From: an uncultured Saprospiraceae bacterium
GTDB lineage: Bacteria > Bacteroidota > Bacteroidia > Chitinophagales > Saprospiraceae
NCBI GenBank assembly: GCA_937928045.1
Contig: CALFWO010000035.1
Span: 1 to 59,449, forward strand
Length of the DNA stretch: 59,449 nt
Direction of reading: 5' to 3'
Shown here: one piece after another, positions 9,855-18,679 of the stretch
Position numbering within the stretch: position 1 is the stretch's first letter
Layout of the letters: the number at the start of each line of letters is the position of its first letter
Position numbers and translations under genes: made by a program
Notes under the pieces: generated by a model
Told to the model about the DNA's origin: nothing
The model's database searches: none
The model's input: the letters and a program-made list of their open reading frames with translations, nothing else

Positions 9855-10945
9855 GTAAATCTTCCGCCCAAAATGTCATCCGCCAACACGCAGAACAAGC
9901 CTATGCGCAAGAGATCAAAGCCTTGATTAAACAGGACAAATTAACGCGCCCTACAAATTGGCAAATGAGTCCTCAAGCTGTGGTCCAGTATATAATGGGT
10001 GGCAAACTGAAAGACGGAACCATAATAGAGCCCAAGTATTTTGGAAATCAAAGATTGATAGAAATCGCAGTCGCTACATTGGTAACAGACCGAGCGCTTT
10101 TACTTGTAGGAATACCAGGAACTGCAAAGACTTGGGTAGCGGAACATTTGGCCGCCGCGATTTGTGGGGATTCAACATTGCTCGTTCAAGGTACTGCAGG
10201 AATGACCGAAGAAAGCATTCGATATGGTTGGAACTATGCCAAATTATTGGCTGAAGGACCAACGGAAAGCGCATTAGTCGGGAGCCCAATGTTTCACGCC
10301 ATGAAAACTGGCAAGATTGCTCGAATCGAAGAGTTGACCAGAATTCCGAGTGAAGTCCAAGACAATTTAATAACCTTATTGTCTGAGAAAACAATGCCGG
10401 TAGGGGAACTGAATTCAGAGATACAGGCGCTTCAAGGTTTCAATTTAATTGCCACGGCAAATGATCGCGACAGAGGAGTCAATGAGTTGTCTTCAGCGCT
10501 TCGTCGAAGATTCAATACTGTGGTCATGCCATTGCCAAAGAATTTAGAAGAAGAAGTAAAAATTGTTTCTGCGCGTGTGAATTCATCGATTGGATCAGCG
10601 GATGAATTGACTTCAAAAAATGGACTTAAAGAAATACAACGTTTGGTAACCATTTTTAGAGAGTTAAGAAACGGAGCAACTGAAGATGGCTTGGCCAAGT
10701 TGTCCATGCCAACAAGTACGCTCAGCACGGCAGAAGCTATTTCTGTGGTTAATAATGGTCTTGCTCTGGCTACGCATTTTGGCAATGGAAAATTAACTGT
10801 GCAAGATCTTGCAGGAGGAATTACCGGTGCGATTGTTAAAGATCCAGTACAAGACAAAGCAGTCTGGCGAGAGTACTTAGAAACGGTGGCAAAGGAGCGG
10901 AAGGATTGGAAGGATTTGTATAAAGCTTGTAAGGAGATTTTGTAA
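9851..10945 (+). CDS. MoxR-family AAA+ ATPase
   Basis: 364 residues. Walker A is VGIPGTAKTW (about 87-96). The Walker B position reads GKIARIEELTRIP, with Ile-Glu-Glu instead of the usual Asp-Glu. Sensor 1 is FNLIATANDRDRGVNELSSALRRRF, which also contains the arginines expected near the subunit interface. MoxR ATPases act as chaperones, usually together with VWA-domain partners. It overlaps DUF5691 by 4 bp; DUF5682 follows after 335 bp that hold two repeats. Cytoplasmic. Confidence 0.85.
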   Translation: MSKSSAQNVIRQHAEQAYAQEIKALIKQDKLTRPTNWQMSPQAVVQYIMGGKLKDGTIIEPKYFGNQRLIEIAVATLVTDRALLLVGIPGTAKTWVAEHLAAAICGDSTLLVQGTAGMTEESIRYGWNYAKLLAEGPTESALVGSPMFHAMKTGKIARIEELTRIPSEVQDNLITLLSEKTMPVGELNSEIQALQGFNLIATANDRDRGVNELSSALRRRFNTVVMPLPKNLEEEVKIVSARVNSSIGSADELTSKNGLKEIQRLVTIFRELRNGATEDGLAKLSMPTSTLSTAEAISVVNNGLALATHFGNGKLTVQDLAGGITGAIVKDPVQDKAVWREYLETVAKERKDWKDLYKACKEIL

Positions 10946-11007
10946 TAGATTGGTCTGTTTGGTTGAATGATAGCCAAATGCATATTGCTTGATAGCTTGG
11001 TGTTATA

Positions 11008-11089
11008 CGATGGATGAGCTTGGCGCCAATGCACCTAGTGTTGAACAGTTGTTATTAATTTTAAAATTGAAATGATGGGTCTCGGACCC
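11008..11089 (+). repeat. Family B intergenic repeat, copy 1
   Basis: An 82-bp element that begins CGATGGATGAGC, contains TGCACCTAGTGTTGAACA and ends in the hairpin GGGTC-TCG-GACCC. It aligns over its full length with the minus strand of 22293-22375; the hairpin bases differ in a compensatory way (GGGGC-TCG-GCCCC). Confidence 0.6.
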
Positions 11090-11155
11090 AATGGGTAGTA
11101 ATTCAGTAGAGACTGTTTTTATTTACAATTAACCTTTTCAAATAATTTTGAATTT

Positions 11156-11251
11156 GTTGAAATTTGTGTTCACTTTAAAAAATCTATTGACAAATTTCAA
11201 CCAACTTCAACGAAAAAGAGGACCGACTTTTTTCTTTCAACTAACTTCAAC
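11156..11251. repeat. Family A palindromic repeat, copy 3
   Basis: A divergent copy. GTTGAAATTTGTGTTC (11156-11171) is the inverted form of the GAACACAAA-TTCAAC module of copies 1 and 2; CAAATTTCAACCAACTTCAAC lies at 11191-11211 and CTTTCAACTAACTTCAAC at 11234-11251. It ends 29 bp before the DUF5682 start codon, so it is probably part of that leader or of its promoter region. Confidence 0.65.
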
Positions 11252-11280
11252 AATAAAACAATCAACTTAAAAAAAAATTC

Positions 11281-13542
11281 ATGAATATAAATGTCTACGG
11301 CATACGGCACCATGGTCCTGGTTCAGCAAAAGCTGTACTTGCTGCCTTGCGTGATAATCCGCCAGACATTTTATTGGTAGAAGGACCGAATGAAGCGGAG
11401 CCACTTTTGCCATTTATTCTTGATCCAGATTTGAAACCTCCGGTTGCGGCGCTTGTTTACAATGCAAAAGACTTACAGCAGGCACATTATCTTCCTTTTG
11501 CCAGTTTCTCGCCAGAGTTTGTAGCCATCAAATGGGCGTTGAAAAAAGACATTCCAATCAAGCTAATTGATCTTCCCATTTCTAAGCAATTGGGTCTGGA
11601 AGAAGCAGAGAAAAAGAAGAAAGACTTGATCGTCTTTGGAGAAAAGCACGGAACGGAATCAGACGAGATGAGTGCGGACCCCTTAGGGTTCTTAGCCAAG
11701 ATTGCAGGATATGAAGATCGTGAAAGATGGTGGGAAGTACATTTTGAAAATCAAGATCATCCCGCTACTGTTTTTGATATGATTATGGAACTCATGGCGC
11801 ATCTTCGAGAAGAGACCGCTAGACAAGAAACACCAGAAACGCTTTTGCGAGAAGCACACATGCGAGAAGGAATTCGAGCGGCCATCAAAGCAGGACACAA
11901 AAACCTAGCGGTGGTTTGCGGCGCATGGCATGCACCTATCTTAAGAGATACCGTAAGCTATAAAGCAAGTCACGACAAAAGCTTACTTCGCGGATTACCA
12001 AAGATAAATTGTGCGGCAACTTGGATCCCTTGGAACTACGAACAATTGTCGACACAGAGTGGATATGGTGCTGGAGTAATTTCTCCGGAATGGTATCATC
12101 TCTTGTTTAACAATCGAGGAGAAGCCGACATTCGCTGGATGACCAAAGCAGGAAGACTTTTAAGAAAAAAAGATTTTACAACTTCCTCTGCGCACATTAT
12201 AGAATCCGTCAATCTTGCTAGAAGCTTAGCCGCCTTAAGAGATTTGCCCATTGCAGGTATTGATGAAATGGAAGAGGCAGCGATTAGTACTTTTTGTGAA
12301 GGAAATTCGGCGCCATTAAAAATGGTCAGACAAAGGTTGGTCATTGGAACGCGAGTGGGCAAAGTACCCAAAGTGATTCCTGTGATTCCTTTTCAAAAGG
12401 ACATGGAAAAGATCATTAAGAAAACCAGATTAACTAAATACAGAGAAACCAACGAAGCACACTGGCTAAAGGGAACCATGGATAAACCTCGTGGAGGAAT
12501 TGATTTGCGAGAAGCCAATGACCTCTTGAAAAGTCAATTTTTACATCGCTTGAATCTATTGGATATTCCTTGGGGCGAATATCAACCAGCCAATGAAAAC
12601 GACCTAGGAGGATTCAAAGAATACTGGAAATTACATTGGAAAGCTTCTTTTGCCATGCGAATTATTGAAGCCGGCATGTGGGGAAATACCGTGGAAGATG
12701 CCGCCAGAAATTTTATCCAAAAGAAAGCAGCAGAAGCAAAATCAATTAATGACCTTGGCAAATTGTTGCAACAAGCACTTTTTGCCCAAGTCCCCAATAC
12801 AGTCGAAAGAATCATCGGGAGATTAAAAGAAGTCTCCGCACAAACGATAGATATTCCAATTTTAATTAAATCAATTTCACCTCTGATCATTTCTCTGAGA
12901 TATGGAACCGCCAGGGAGATGGATACTCGGCAATTGTCTGAGGTGTTACTTGGAATGATTCCTAGAATATGTTTGGGAATTCCTGGTGCTGCCCAATCTT
13001 TGGATGAAGATGCAAGCCAAGATTTCCAACAAGATCTTTTTGCTTTCAATCAAGATATACAACTACTGGAGCAAGAAGATTTGTTGTTGCTTTGGAAAGA
13101 AGCTTTGGAAAAATTAAGTCTGAGTTCACAGACCAATGCCTTGCTTATTGGATTTGCCAATCGGATGTTATTGGACGCTGGCTGGATTGGATTCAAAGCA
13201 GTAAGTATTCAATTACACTTTGGATTATCCAAGGCGCAATCTAAGCAAGATGCGGCATTATGGATTGAAGGATTTCTATTTGGGAGTGGCCAATTGCTGA
13301 TCTATCAAAATGAATTGTGGGCATTGATCAATACCTGGATTCAAGGACTAGAGAAGGAGGACTTTGAAGGAATATTGCCGTTACTGCGCAGAGGATTTTC
13401 TGATTTTTCTGAAAGCGAAAGAGAAAAAATGTTGAATAAAATCCGGCATCCAGAACTACAAGCGGCCAGCGAAAACGCAATGTTGGAAATTGATGAAGAT
13501 CAATTGGAAACTGTCAATGAATTAATGAATTTAATGCCTTAA
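11281..13542 (+). CDS. DUF5682 family protein
   Basis: 753 residues, cytoplasmic, ATG start. The N-terminus has YGIRHHGPGSAKAV (6-19) and ILLVEGPNEAE (30-40); at 190-221 come REAHMREGIRA and AVVCGAWHAPIL. This order (Gly-x-x-His, a Glu after a strand, Arg-x-x-x-Met, Gly-Ala-x-His) resembles the TraB/ChaN/EreA-like hydrolase fold, an inference from motifs only. The C-terminal 500 residues are mostly helical. DUF5682 genes typically stand between a MoxR ATPase and a VWA gene; here the next gene is scpA on the other strand, two bases beyond the stop, so the VWA gene is missing from this locus. Confidence 0.8.
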   Translation: MNINVYGIRHHGPGSAKAVLAALRDNPPDILLVEGPNEAEPLLPFILDPDLKPPVAALVYNAKDLQQAHYLPFASFSPEFVAIKWALKKDIPIKLIDLPISKQLGLEEAEKKKKDLIVFGEKHGTESDEMSADPLGFLAKIAGYEDRERWWEVHFENQDHPATVFDMIMELMAHLREETARQETPETLLREAHMREGIRAAIKAGHKNLAVVCGAWHAPILRDTVSYKASHDKSLLRGLPKINCAATWIPWNYEQLSTQSGYGAGVISPEWYHLLFNNRGEADIRWMTKAGRLLRKKDFTTSSAHIIESVNLARSLAALRDLPIAGIDEMEEAAISTFCEGNSAPLKMVRQRLVIGTRVGKVPKVIPVIPFQKDMEKIIKKTRLTKYRETNEAHWLKGTMDKPRGGIDLREANDLLKSQFLHRLNLLDIPWGEYQPANENDLGGFKEYWKLHWKASFAMRIIEAGMWGNTVEDAARNFIQKKAAEAKSINDLGKLLQQALFAQVPNTVERIIGRLKEVSAQTIDIPILIKSISPLIISLRYGTAREMDTRQLSEVLLGMIPRICLGIPGAAQSLDEDASQDFQQDLFAFNQDIQLLEQEDLLLLWKEALEKLSLSSQTNALLIGFANRMLLDAGWIGFKAVSIQLHFGLSKAQSKQDAALWIEGFLFGSGQLLIYQNELWALINTWIQGLEKEDFEGILPLLRRGFSDFSESEREKMLNKIRHPELQAASENAMLEIDEDQLETVNELMNLMP

Positions 13543-13544
13543 GA

Positions 13545-14381
13545 CTATTCTTCTTCTTGAGCCGCTGCTTTGACTTCGGCCTTGATCTCATCATCATGGA
13601 CAATATCTTGCATGGATTTGATCTCATCGGGAACTGTGGTCACCCAAAAGTTATTCATGCCTTCTCCCGGGATACACCAAATGTGTCCAAGATTTAGTAA
13701 TTCCAACATTGCAAGGTAAGTGATAATGGCATGCATGCGATCTTCACATACGCCAAACAAACCGGCGAAGCTCGTTTTCTTATTCACCTTAATTTTACTT
13801 AGGATGTAAACTTGCTGGCCTTGAATGGTATGATTGTAAGCATAGACTTTATGAACAGCCTTTTGCTTATTGCTTTCCATGCGATCAATTACACGTTGGA
13901 AAGCTTTCATTAATTTGAAAAGTGTGAGGGATTCTAACTCGGCATCAACCAATGCCTTGGTAGCAATCTTTCTTAATTCTTTAGATACATTTCCACGGTA
14001 ACTTTGCTGAGAGCGATCCTCTTCCAGCTTCCGCATGTCATCTAGGACTTCTTTATAGCGTTTGTATTCAATTAATCTCTGAACCAATTCATCGCGCGGA
14101 TCGATTTCATTCCCTTCCTCATCCACCGGCTTACGTGGAATCAATAACTTTGCTTTAATCCGCATCAATGTTGCCGCCACCAAAATAAATTCACTTGCCA
14201 AATCGATATTCAGCGCTTCCATCTGCTTGATGTACTTCAGAAAATCATCCGTAATCTTAGCAATTGGAATATCGTGAATGTCCAATTCATCTCTTTCAAT
14301 AAAAAACAACAGTAGATCGAAGGGACCTTCGAACTGGGGCAATGAAATATTGTAAGTCTTGTTTACAGACATGGTATTCAA
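13545..14381 (-). CDS. scpA: Segregation and condensation protein A
   Basis: 278 residues. The N-terminal FEGPFDLLLFFIERDELDIHDIPI matches the ScpA kleisin helix that binds the SMC neck, and the C-terminal region FAGLFGVCEDRMHAIITYLAMLELL is the winged-helix part that binds the SMC head. It bridges the SMC heads in the bacterial condensin complex with ScpB and Smc. Ends with an acidic tail. No scpB or smc nearby. Convergent with DUF5682 with a two-base gap. Confidence 0.93.
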   Translation of the reverse strand: MNTMSVNKTYNISLPQFEGPFDLLLFFIERDELDIHDIPIAKITDDFLKYIKQMEALNIDLASEFILVAATLMRIKAKLLIPRKPVDEEGNEIDPRDELVQRLIEYKRYKEVLDDMRKLEEDRSQQSYRGNVSKELRKIATKALVDAELESLTLFKLMKAFQRVIDRMESNKQKAVHKVYAYNHTIQGQQVYILSKIKVNKKTSFAGLFGVCEDRMHAIITYLAMLELLNLGHIWCIPGEGMNNFWVTTVPDEIKSMQDIVHDDEIKAEVKAAAQEEE

Positions 14382-14678
14382 ACCGTTCTTTCAGTTAATT
14401 TATTTTTCGATGAAGCCTTTCAAAGATATTGAAAAGCGTAGGTTTATCTGCTATGATTTTAAGGATTGTGGAAAAAAAGAGCTGCAAGGGTATGTTTTTG
14501 GTGGGAGAAGTTACTAACAGTGGATAATTGAGGATGGTCGAAGGTCAAAGGTTAGTGAGTCGAAAATACGGGGAGATAAGCTTACAAAAGTTGTTCTCCA
14601 AGACACGCGATTCAATTTATTGACAGAAAATAAGTGTTACCTGAAGTCAGACCCTAGTTTGAGAATAAATCAATCGTT
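14382..14678. other. Intergenic region, 297 bp
   Basis: Upstream of scpA on the minus strand, TATCTTTG (14428-14421) fits a minus-7 box. At 14668-14697 a weak 8-bp AT-rich inverted repeat (AATCAATC/GATTGATT) surrounds the stop codon of the response regulator gene and could be its terminator. Nothing else recognized. Confidence 0.3.
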
Positions 14679-15422
14679 TCATTTAGAGTGATTGATTACT
14701 TTCAATAATGCTTCTTTTTTGTCTCTAGATACAGGGATATTAGTACCATCTAACATAATAACCGTTCCTCCTCGACCTTTGAGGTATCCTTGAATATATT
14801 TTGCATTAATTAAATGAGATTGAAAAACACGAAGAAATCCGTGTTGTGTTAAGATTGACTCATATTCCTTGAGCGTTTTACTTACTACAAATTTCTTACC
14901 TCCATCAAGGATGAAACTGGTATAGTTATTTTGGCCTTCACAACGAATAATTTTATCGATTTCTATCAAATCAAAGCCTTCTAAGTTAGGTAAGGCTAGC
15001 TTGGTGGGAAGCGGATTTTTATAGACAGATTTGATGAAATCATAATCTTGAGTGCTATTGCCAGATTTTAACCTTTTAGCCCGTTCGACGGCGCTTCTTA
15101 ACTCTTGCAGATCTATAGGTTTTAGCAAATAATCCAAAGCAGCATACTTAAAAGCTTTAATGGCATATTGATCATAGGCTGTTACAAATATAACTTGAAA
15201 AGGAACCTGCTCAAATCGGTTTAGTAAGTCGAAACCTGTCCCATCTTTCATATTAACATCTAAAAAGACTAATTGTGGTTTGGAGGAAATGATTAGCTCA
15301 TAACCCGAACTTAATCCATCCGCTACACCAACTAAATTAACTCCTTCTATAAAATCTGTAAGCAACACTGTCAAAGACTCTATGGCATCTGATTCATCAT
15401 CAATGATGATAGTTTTTAACAT
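14679..15422 (-). CDS. LytTR-family response regulator
   Basis: 247 residues from the ATG at 15422. A longer frame opens with TTG at 15440 inside the kinase gene; the ATG start places TIIIDDE at the normal N-terminus and leaves 10 bp after the kinase. Receiver domain 1-120 with acidic pocket DDE, phosphoacceptor Asp55 (FLDVNMKDG), conserved Thr81 and Lys101 (LLKPI). LytTR DNA-binding domain about 145-247 (IIRCEGQNNYTSFIL, GFLRVFQSHLINAKYI). Its partner is the upstream LytS-type kinase; targets unknown. Confidence 0.9.
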   Translation of the reverse strand: MLKTIIIDDESDAIESLTVLLTDFIEGVNLVGVADGLSSGYELIISSKPQLVFLDVNMKDGTGFDLLNRFEQVPFQVIFVTAYDQYAIKAFKYAALDYLLKPIDLQELRSAVERAKRLKSGNSTQDYDFIKSVYKNPLPTKLALPNLEGFDLIEIDKIIRCEGQNNYTSFILDGGKKFVVSKTLKEYESILTQHGFLRVFQSHLINAKYIQGYLKGRGGTVIMLDGTNIPVSRDKKEALLKVINHSK

Positions 15423-15432
15423 TTGAAATATT

Positions 15433-17550
15433 TTAAGCAATTAATAAGGCTTGAGTACCTTTTCCACTCCTTCCATCATCGATGAACATATCGATATTGG
15501 TTTGATATCTTTTGTTTAAGGTCTGAATTCGTTGCCTTACAAGGTACATCCCCATGGAAACTTTTTCCTTTTGATCCCTGGTCTTTAGTTTTGCAGACAT
15601 TTTTCTACCAACACCATTATCATCAATGATAACTTTGATCCGATCCTCTTTCTTTTCTACTATGACTTTGATAAGCCCTCGTTCTTCATTGGGAAGAATG
15701 CCATGCCAAATCGCATTTTCTACAAAGAGTTGAAGTATCATGCTTGGGATCTCGTCATTATGGATATCTATGCCCTCATTTATTGATACTTCATAATCAA
15801 ATTTGTTTCTAGTTCGCACTTTTTCCAAATCCATATAGTTAGTAAGTAACGAAAGTTCCTCGTCGATAGACACCTTCATCTTATCTGAATTTTGAAGTAT
15901 TTGACGAATTAGCTTGGAAAATTTTGAAATGAGTTCGATGGATTTTTCTTTCTTAAGTGTCAAGACAGAATTTTGAATAGAATTCAATACATTAAATATA
16001 AAATGTGGATTAATCTGCTGCCTTAGTAATCGTTGTTTTACATCCACCAATTCACTTTCAATCACTAATTTTCGCTGTCGTCCCCACAAATAGAGTATCC
16101 CGAAAATCAATAATGACAAGACACCACCGACGATAAGCAAATTTCGCTGCTGTACTGACTTAACCTGACTAAGTTCATTTTGATACTTCAGCTTTTCTAT
16201 TTCATTTACTTTCTGTTGGTCTAACATTTCTTGCTCTTTGCTCAAACGTATAGTACCTGCGTAAAAGTGATCAATTGTATCTCTGATAGCTCCTCTTTGC
16301 TTTAAGAAGTTGTAAGCTGTTCGATGATTGCCTAAAGCCCGATGACATTCCGCCAAGGTTCCCAAAAATTCAATTTTATAATGATAACCAATACCTTTAT
16401 TTTTTAACCGTTGTTCACAAATGGATATGGATTTTGTATAGCCCCCCTTTTGAAGTAGAAGTTGAGCTAATTGAGATAAGCCTAGGAGTGCTATTTTATC
16501 TATTGGTGATTTAAGACTTGCACTATCTACTTCGGGTATTAATTTTGAAAGTTCCTTTTCAGCAGTACCCCATAGCTTTTTTTTAAACAATATGCCACCT
16601 TTTAGTGCTGTCACTTGGTTATGGTATTTGGGATTTTTCGAAACCTGATGAGATTGTTCTACTTCAGCTAATGTTAATGCACTACTTTCAATACTGTCCA
16701 TTCTCAAAAGCAAAGATGATTTAGTCAAAAGAATGGCCTCAATATTAGACAATTTACCAGTGGCTTTTTTGTGATCAATCATTATATTAATATTATCTAA
16801 GCTTGCCGAAAGATTTCCTAGCTCATAATAAATGTCGTATATGTGGCTAACAAAATAATTATTTTTTGTAGCATCATTGTCACCTAACACCATTTTTGCT
16901 ACTCGGTAAGCTTCAAAATAATACTCTATTGCTTTTAATAAATTTCCATCATTTTTTTCGATAGAGCCTAATATCTTGAGACTTCTTGTAATATAAATGG
17001 AGTCATTCTCTATATAAGGATGATTCAATACCTTGTGTATATAGAATCTAGCTGAATCTTGATTATAAGTATAACGATATGCAGCACTAATGTTGTAAGC
17101 CAACAACATTCCTTCACGTCCATTAGCATTATTTTTATCAAATCTCAGCCCTTTTTTAAAGATTGGTATTGAAGATTCAAAGTCTAAATTTTTCCAATAA
17201 TTCAAACCTAGCTGTCTATACACATTGGCCTTTAAGGAATCTAAAGCATAATCCTTTATTAATATTTCTGCGTGATTTAGAGTCTGATTTGCAGAGTCTA
17301 TCTGATCCATATTTCGGTAAGTGTGCGCTTTCAAAATGAGTGCATGACAATGTATGTCCGGGTATCTTGACAGATCTTTTTTTTCAAATTCTAAAAGCAT
17401 TTCTAACACTTTCTTAATATCACCGCTATTTCCCGTATTTCTTACTTCTATAATCTCTTTCCACAAGGTTTCCCTTTCAAGAGTTGTTGCTTGAGCTGAA
17501 AAAATGCATAGAAAGCAAAAGATCATGGTTTGGTATATGACTTTAATCAT
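15433..17550 (-). CDS. TPR sensor histidine kinase, LytS/YehU type
   Basis: 705 residues. Signal sequence 1-21, a periplasmic region of tetratricopeptide-like helices (about 25-440), a coiled-coil linker, a transmembrane helix at 470-489 and a kinase core. The phosphoacceptor His516 is in QQINPHFIFNVLNSIQNSV, typical of the His_kinase family paired with LytTR regulators; the ATP-binding region has LFVENAIWHG and IDDNGVGRK. The sensed signal is unknown. A TATCTTTG minus-7 box lies at 17588-17581, upstream of the gene on the minus strand. Two-gene operon with the response regulator. Confidence 0.9.
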   Translation of the reverse strand: MIKVIYQTMIFCFLCIFSAQATTLERETLWKEIIEVRNTGNSGDIKKVLEMLLEFEKKDLSRYPDIHCHALILKAHTYRNMDQIDSANQTLNHAEILIKDYALDSLKANVYRQLGLNYWKNLDFESSIPIFKKGLRFDKNNANGREGMLLAYNISAAYRYTYNQDSARFYIHKVLNHPYIENDSIYITRSLKILGSIEKNDGNLLKAIEYYFEAYRVAKMVLGDNDATKNNYFVSHIYDIYYELGNLSASLDNINIMIDHKKATGKLSNIEAILLTKSSLLLRMDSIESSALTLAEVEQSHQVSKNPKYHNQVTALKGGILFKKKLWGTAEKELSKLIPEVDSASLKSPIDKIALLGLSQLAQLLLQKGGYTKSISICEQRLKNKGIGYHYKIEFLGTLAECHRALGNHRTAYNFLKQRGAIRDTIDHFYAGTIRLSKEQEMLDQQKVNEIEKLKYQNELSQVKSVQQRNLLIVGGVLSLLIFGILYLWGRQRKLVIESELVDVKQRLLRQQINPHFIFNVLNSIQNSVLTLKKEKSIELISKFSKLIRQILQNSDKMKVSIDEELSLLTNYMDLEKVRTRNKFDYEVSINEGIDIHNDEIPSMILQLFVENAIWHGILPNEERGLIKVIVEKKEDRIKVIIDDNGVGRKMSAKLKTRDQKEKVSMGMYLVRQRIQTLNKRYQTNIDMFIDDGRSGKGTQALLIA

Positions 17551-17759
17551 ATCTACATTGAGATTTATTGTTCATAATTACAAAGATAATGTCATAAAGA
17601 ACAACATTTTACCAAACTCCTAAGTCGTTCTGCCACATTACTCATTGTAATAACATTGAGTAAACTGTTCCCCTTAAGTTTGGAGTATTAATTCATCAAG
17701 AAAAGAATTATCTATTAAATAAATACATAGAGATTCATTTCTTACAAACATTTTCTAAT

Positions 17760-18098
17760 ATGAAAAATTTCATGTTAATCTTCAGATTTCAACCAGATCC
17801 TAGTTTTCAAATGACTCCCGAGCAAGAAGCAGAATCTGGTCAACAGTGGGGAAGTTGGATTGGAAATATTGCTAATCAAGGCAAATTCATTTCCACTGCT
17901 CAATTGGGTTTTACAGGTGCTGTATTGCAGGCCGATCTTAGTTGCTCAAATCAGATTTATACGGCCAATACTACTGCAATGGGCGGAAATATGGTCATCA
18001 AAACGGATTCGCAATCAGATGCCTTGGAAATCTCCAAAGGCTGCCCGATTCTACAAATGGGTGGTTCCGTAGAAGTCAGAGAGATCCTTCCGATGTAG
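17760..18098 (+). CDS. YCII-related domain protein
   Basis: 112 residues. The start MKNFMLIFRFQPD, the central WGSWIGNIANQGKF and the C-terminal GCPILQMGGSVEVREI fit the YCII-related (DGPF) fold, a dimeric ferredoxin-like alpha/beta barrel. No catalytic role is established for most members. Upstream of, and probably co-transcribed with, the SRPBCC gene 41 bp downstream. Confidence 0.85.
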   Translation: MKNFMLIFRFQPDPSFQMTPEQEAESGQQWGSWIGNIANQGKFISTAQLGFTGAVLQADLSCSNQIYTANTTAMGGNMVIKTDSQSDALEISKGCPILQMGGSVEVREILPM

Positions 18099-18139
18099 AC
18101 CAAAGTTCTATTCGATTAAACATTTTTCAACAATTAAAT

Positions 18140-18679
18140 ATGAATACAAAAATGAATTTATATATAGTTTTTGCGGTAATTGTATCATTTATTCTGTTTG
18201 GCTTATATCAAGCAAATAAGTTAACACACATTGAGATTACTAAACAGGTGACAATAGATGGATCACAACAGGAAGTCTTTGATATGGTCAAGTACTTGAA
18301 GAATTATCCAAAGTGGTCTCCTTTCTTAGAGGCCGATCCAGAACAGAAATATGAACTCAAAGGAAAAGATGGGGAAGTAGGAATTCAATTTCATTGGGAC
18401 GGAAATGGCGGGAAAGATTTGGGATACCAAGAAATAGTAAAAATTGAAGAGCCCACATTTGTAGGTGTCAAATGCTCAATTGAGAAACCCTTTAGTGCCA
18501 GTCCTAGATTTAATTATTCCTTTTCTAGCACGTCAAAAGGCACTGTACTTACTCAAGATTTTGCATTAGAATCTGGAATCATAGATGCTTTTTTCATGTG
18601 GATATTTGGAACAAAGAAAGAAATGGCTAAAATTAATGAAAGAGGTCTTGTTTTACTTAAAAATCATGTTGAAAAGTAA
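18140..18679 (+). CDS. Membrane-anchored SRPBCC family protein
   Basis: 179 residues from the ATG at 18140. The frame is open further upstream but that part only overlaps the YCII gene. Residues 8-24 are a single N-terminal transmembrane helix (IVFAVIVSFILFGLYQA). The rest is an SRPBCC/START-like domain: EITKQVTIDGSQQEVFDMV, then YPKWSPFLEADP, and a closing long helix FMWIFGTKKEMAKINERGL. Such domains bind hydrophobic ligands; the ligand here is unknown. Confidence 0.85.
   Translation: MNTKMNLYIVFAVIVSFILFGLYQANKLTHIEITKQVTIDGSQQEVFDMVKYLKNYPKWSPFLEADPEQKYELKGKDGEVGIQFHWDGNGGKDLGYQEIVKIEEPTFVGVKCSIEKPFSASPRFNYSFSSTSKGTVLTQDFALESGIIDAFFMWIFGTKKEMAKINERGLVLLKNHVEK

Noticed and set aside
10432-11034. 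Minus-strand 200-codon frame over the end of the MoxR gene
   Set aside because: Antisense to a clear AAA+ gene whose motifs are on the plus strand.
17942-18139. Long N-terminal extension of the SRPBCC protein
   Set aside because: It overlaps the YCII gene in another frame; the ATG at 18140 directly precedes the membrane helix and the conserved domain.
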